DNA from: a bacterium
GTDB taxonomy: Bacteria > Electryoneota > RPQS01
DNA: 64,000 nucleotides
NCBI GenBank assembly: GCA_016703065.1
Contig: JADJCU010000003.1
Span: 124,001-188,000, forward strand
Direction: 5' to 3'
Every line of letters begins with the position of its first letter. Positions within the stretch are counted from its first letter, which is position 1. A program made the translations under genes and the position numbers. The notes under the pieces were generated by a model, which saw only the letters and a program-made list of their open reading frames with translations, searched no databases and was not told the DNA's origin. Below are positions 62,301 to 64,000 of the stretch, one piece after another.

Positions 62301-64000
62301 CGCCGAGGATCGACTGATCAAATGTCGCGTACTCCTGGTTGGTCGCAACGATAGCGAGGTCACGGCTGTCCGGTACCACCACCACGTCGTTGCCGTCAAC
62401 ACCCGGCTCCACATCGCCCACAAGGGTGATGCAGGCGCGCGGTTCGCTGACGTCCACCCAGATGCTTTCCGCGGCAGTGACGTAGGTATTACCGCAATGG
62501 TCGGTGACTACTGAACGGCTCAGGAACAGCGTGTTCTCTTCGCCGATTTGGTCGCCGGCCATAACGTCGTAGGTTTCATCAACCAGGCCGTCGCCATCGT
62601 TGTCGATGTTGTCGGCGGTCGGGTCGTAAGCGATCCAGAAGGATGACCATGCATCCGTCCAGCCCATATCGTCGTTCGAGAAGACCGTATCCACGTTGCG
62701 CCAGCTCGAATCCGCGTACGGGTTCGAAGTCATGGACACCTGATAGATCACGGCGCAGATATCTTCGACGACGAGATTATAGTTACCATCAATCGGCTGA
62801 ATATCCGTGACGAACTCGGTCTCATCGGCATCCGTGCAACGGCCGCCGTTAAGCCAGAAGTCCTCAGCCACGATATCGTGCGTCGCGACCGGCTCTTCGT
62901 TGTCTACGAAGAAGACGTGCAGCGAGTCGCCCGGAGCCGGGTTCTCAATCACATGATAGGCAGTGCCGTCATACCAGGTCACCACAGTACGGAACTCGTG
63001 GTGTCCGTCGCCAACTGCACGGCTGTCGAAGTTAATGACGTACTCGCACATGCAAATCGTCGAGTAAGCAGCTTCGCCGCCAAACACGCTGTTGATCTGG
63101 TCGGAGTCGCAACGGTCATAGGCAATCGGATCCTGCTCGTCCCAATCGATGTTACGCGGGTCGTCAACCCAACGATCGATTTCCGGACCTTCCCAGAGGC
63201 CGTTGTCGTTGGCGTCGATGACGAACGAGTAATCGTAGCAGCTTTCCGGATCGCCCGTGCTCAGGGAGACGTTAGTCGTCCAGAAGCCGTCACTGCTTTC
63301 AGACATCGGGTAGAACTGGTCGTTCTCCCAAACGTACACTGCGACATCCGGGAACAGGTCGCGGTCCGCGTACCATGAGTACTCCGAGTTGGACTGGCGC
63401 TCGTAGTACCAGCCGGCCATACCGGGCAGTTCGCGTTCGTCGAACTCGAATCGCACGTTGGCGTTGTTCGGGTTCGTGTCGTAATTCACACCCGTGACCG
63501 GGTCAATCACCGGCACCCACGCCGTACCATTCCAGCGTTCGAACGCTACCTGGGTGATTTCACCCGAGAAGTAGCTCGGATCGCTGACGTCATTGGCAGA
63601 CAGCGGCACCGTGTTGTGCGCACCGCAGACGTCGCCGTACGGCGGGTAGCAGTACACAACCTGCGGCTCGTTCACATTGACGATGCGGACGACGAGGTCA
63701 ATGCGCGTGCTGTCTGACTCTTCGATGATGCGATCACAGTCAGAATCGCCTTCGTTCAAGGTGTCATACTGCCACGGCGTGTACGGAGTCACCCAGTTCA
63801 CCACAACCGCGAAGTTGTAGTTGCCCGGCGGGTACGTGTTGTCGAAGTAGAGACCCAGCTCGTACAAGCCGTCGGAACCGTCTGGCGGATACTGATCCCA
63901 TGCCATGAAGTCGTCAAAGTAGTCAAAGTCGACCAACTGACCTTCGTCGCACAGGCTCTGAAGCGCGCCTTCGTCATCAAGCTGCCAGAGCTCGACGTTG
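56287..64000 (-). CDS. Giant secreted Ig-like repeat protein, N-terminal part, cut by the window edge
   Basis: At least 2,570 residues; the frame is open through 64000, so the start lies outside. Together with the next part the protein exceeds 3,800 residues. It is very acidic, with many Asp-Asn-Asp runs and tryptophans (IDNDGDGLVDE, VFVWDND, DLVVEDIC) and dozens of cysteines. Ig-like modules of roughly 90-120 residues recur, e.g. openings VDAIPPTGTGV, VDHGAPVADV, VDNEAPVATI. EF-like DxDxDG segments suggest calcium binding. The frame closes at 56287 after EDCYYDELRCPL because of an indel. A large surface or extracellular fibre is the best guess. Confidence 0.8.
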   Translation of the reverse strand, partial: NVELWQLDDEGALQSLCDEGQLVDFDYFDDFMAWDQYPPDGSDGLYELGLYFDNTYPPGNYNFAVVVNWVTPYTPWQYDTLNEGDSDCDRIIEESDSTRIDLVVRIVNVNEPQVVYCYPPYGDVCGAHNTVPLSANDVSDPSYFSGEITQVAFERWNGTAWVPVIDPVTGVNYDTNPNNANVRFEFDERELPGMAGWYYERQSNSEYSWYADRDLFPDVAVYVWENDQFYPMSESSDGFWTTNVSLSTGDPESCYDYSFVIDANDNGLWEGPEIDRWVDDPRNIDWDEQDPIAYDRCDSDQINSVFGGEAAYSTICMCEYVINFDSRAVGDGHHEFRTVVTWYDGTAYHVIENPAPGDSLHVFFVDNEEPVATHDIVAEDFWLNGGRCTDADETEFVTDIQPIDGNYNLVVEDICAVIYQVSMTSNPYADSSWRNVDTVFSNDDMGWTDAWSSFWIAYDPTADNIDNDGDGLVDETYDVMAGDQIGEENTLFLSRSVVTDHCGNTYVTAAESIWVDVSEPRACITLVGDVEPGVDGNDVVVVPDSRDLAIVATNQEYATFDQSILGVFQYRTLNPIGEWTNIQADTLSDDTVRHEGNTITATWDLLAYMEETNNDPEGWYQLRVIAIDTVWNDDLCDNDVCYITIRLNDIQPAARIEILDVTSSLEEVASSCTVDSSLYIHDGDPYCVRVVFAPTNIDTGLASITVQYAEVNGDNVSGWRNVNTIWDPINNGLNGDTTECFMFYPQPEDVGDQEAFWIRAIVEDYNGNDTSDAVILYVDAIPPTGTGVAAGTLPVETACGDRCRFDIEPGSAVVTMTFDPDMLSGEFNENNVWLTAVREDGNYYYEFGDMTRLDDDEWTFDFDGDLCQYWMENRYAYIGEGEGDGQQQIVALDYGCYTFTVHFSDCQGNVDSVIVTTDCNEESTSLVCIDCFPTLPEHTDIQSLTYTGYDCTEGESNTITDEILDGTTEIGGDQSVQICGVLPVYEQDVWYMVLYVESEEAGVTATAVDTTWWDPTFDSHNNPNWCIYWHLADTTDEGVALYPSGRYRVWARAHDAICQIEPLEMLDEFWVDVDHGAPVADVIEVNGEPVAPGDDVWFEINSGDEQPANLWVAWTDGLTPDDSTQTNNIVQVWCKNIWHLNQADAWTQCGYIPSSCNPHYVELWLDGITCGDSLHIVPIVQDRWGNGDLDVERVMEAFDEGHVINVHIFDTTPPASMLWSVGLTEQPWCDDDRDQGVEGLWIIDQQTHTVSVGALGDAHDIWLQAFSMIGDNWPTNPGDIQRMYFEYSTDGGNTWFEIGVDETDEVPCPWDGSEPNPWWDGMDHDIFWSVVWDVSGLAGDVQVRTWAEDECGNLEETETYTVSFDVIAPMAKVFVWDNDTHIDQLETCANWTEEQIPDSLERYSVVTLGACADEVAADAYGAMWFIKRADDHPLEMWSWCNLGDDSTAPFSQDNTYLWSNDCPAPQPGVWYDIAVLTTDQSGNELTWTQFLNYGEGTTWEEKWQSLITQGYVKRFQAVDHNAPMADNLVTTTDCTPDSSVIFLSGNVVLTANVSYQDVVAVTFAFIEQGSAGPWTVIERVEGDAGSFGPVEGTWNTELLNGTYYIGAFAEDDFGNMDGSLAGGVEGAPEHATLMVNVDNEAPVATITSVFLTEDPTQTPVVELERGAEHTFLANASDNFGLRYVEFYYRHTGDPGDWTSFGADDNFPYSVNWVVPTNLVVGWTYEFAVIGWDYCNQTEIVFSWSGTVVDEEANISIYAINDFYDVEGTPHVHGTNLCIYAESEPYLDYVRFIYVTAEGDTHEITTVQGNVGQTDWSSCPGYWDVTTLPEGPGQICAIGSADLGGDLVTRATDCRNIIIDHSLPYDLTENGPASHGLIGGYCALEQSPIATWNEPDDIWVHFNNQQTDAGLDTVWFEWKWAESPDDEGFWYPGGYAYQDNGVSGNWVYSWDVYTYFTSEWDACGTISLRAALSDNAIPESNIAYVLFADTVRVDNCPPDVMFTNVNGDMTPSETVIPWGDVINMVATAEDVFGQGGNSNIAQVCFYGEEDTSPDLISCDSQGPLWSAQLATTALTPNSWYTLVVVAWDEAGNCSEHTIQVYIEDSQYQRACIVGYDDDNEFGCDDYPYAVTDDCDPNWTSQVQFQVSTNQGQTWIPLQDAINTRVDQCNEWLAWHLWQVTLEFNEYPANAWFRAVAWDETGNIDPNPPVWRRTDVTVTEEVQIYAPDWVRVPSNGEEQPWVLATLEDYTENCLINAGVVCIEPEAGSSYYGGELPSNTLPCQLEDEDGRVTIFTSNKVTQGDNTFIEIVTYAMDIHEANYQGGSNGTLVSEDGVLEVTVPAWGTGWRGSMWFQPYLPEQSHSLVPAYQYYYTLISTVEEIQSDDLEELDIVQPASSFRMHFDNSLLPENAEEWQVVVAYWNWDASDASGQYEGMWQEWGITYNDRDLENGTVDFQWTPDWDISDLTSVCPDRARFGVFITTIRPIDEFVRVDNGDDCSVYYEDLPNYNGMPVVDCTPQWWVVLGEGEYPPTPDRVDVWLDGIRIVNDGVPVEMEDYDGYEDCYYDELRCPL

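Noticed and set aside
52500..62514. Very long plus-strand open frames (575, 827 and 610 codons) opposite the giant gene
   Set aside because: They are antisense to a coherent secreted protein with Ig-like modules and sorting domain, consist of Arg/Val/His-rich sequence without motifs, and lack ribosome-binding sites. They arise from the codon bias of the Asp/Asn/Thr-rich minus strand.
1..64000. CRISPR arrays, tRNA or rRNA genes, complete insertion sequences, phage or conjugation genes
   Set aside because: No regularly spaced direct repeats, cloverleaf with conserved T-loop, rRNA-like sequence, or transposase/integrase motifs were seen on reading the window. Small RNAs cannot be excluded without a search.

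Overview
The window looks like a chromosomal segment of an uncultured Gram-negative bacterium of the Fibrobacteres-Chlorobi-Bacteroidetes (FCB) superphylum. Three secreted proteins end in the FCB-type sorting/FlgD-like domain (Y-PNPFNS or YPNPFTP followed by IYD..GR.V). There is a PorV/PorQ-type outer-membrane barrel, several lipoproteins, and a sugar-nucleotide cluster for surface polysaccharide. The visible promoters are of the ordinary TTGACA-N17-TATAAT kind, not the TTTG/TAnnTTTG kind of Bacteroidota, which favours a candidate phylum of the superphylum over Bacteroidota itself. No rRNA, tRNA or CRISPR array was recognised.

Layout. 0-7.6 kb: purF (minus), a divergent SDR, a secreted protein split over two ORFs, an Atg22/UMF1-like transporter and a small exported protein. 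7.6-13 kb (minus): a broken inositol-monophosphatase family gene, a frameshifted histidine-kinase-like gene with a degenerate ATPase domain, a remnant of an OmpR-type DNA-binding domain, and a YhaN/SMC-like coiled-coil ATPase. 13-17 kb: a beta-barrel protein and a thermolysin-like (M4) protease with a sorting domain. 17-20.3 kb: mutM-folC, then a small convergent pair (92-aa protein and XRE regulator) whose upstream regions share an operator-like motif. 20.5-28 kb: a beta-helix protein, asnA, a PPC-like exported protein, DUF58-MoxR and rlmN. 28.1-46.4 kb: an almost gap-free minus-strand polysaccharide cluster of 17 genes, with a promoter at its upstream end. It includes two nucleotide-sugar dehydrogenases, heptose-7-P isomerase, kinase and nucleotidyltransferase genes, a GDP-mannose pyrophosphorylase, three SDR epimerases, a DegT aminotransferase, the initiating polyprenyl sugar-phosphate transferase, a UbiA-type prenyltransferase, a FemAB-like/DegT-like fusion, two lipoproteins and meaB. 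46.7-48.5 kb: a beta-class DNA methyltransferase with an Mrr-like nuclease domain and a palindromic repeat inserted in frame. 48.6-50.8 kb: an FG-GAP protein and two small hypothetical genes. 51-64 kb: a PorV-OmpA fusion downstream of a giant secreted protein of more than 3,800 residues whose 5' end lies outside the window.

A feature of the whole window is that at least a dozen conserved genes are interrupted by 1-2 base indels, many in short G/C runs or dinucleotide repeats, plus one in-frame TAA. Since housekeeping genes such as rlmN are hit, I read most of these as assembly or sequencing errors. Interrupted genes are therefore described as single genes wherever the reading resumes in another frame.

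Working together: the secreted proteins with sorting domains (4.05-5.5, 13.9-16.9 and 52.5-64 kb) would be type IX secretion cargo. The PorV-like barrel next to the giant protein is a candidate receptor or shuttle. The 28-46 kb cluster makes activated sugars (probably mannose/heptose and hexuronic or amino sugars) and the lipid-linked first sugar of a surface glycan, but contains no recognisable glycosyltransferase, flippase or polymerase.
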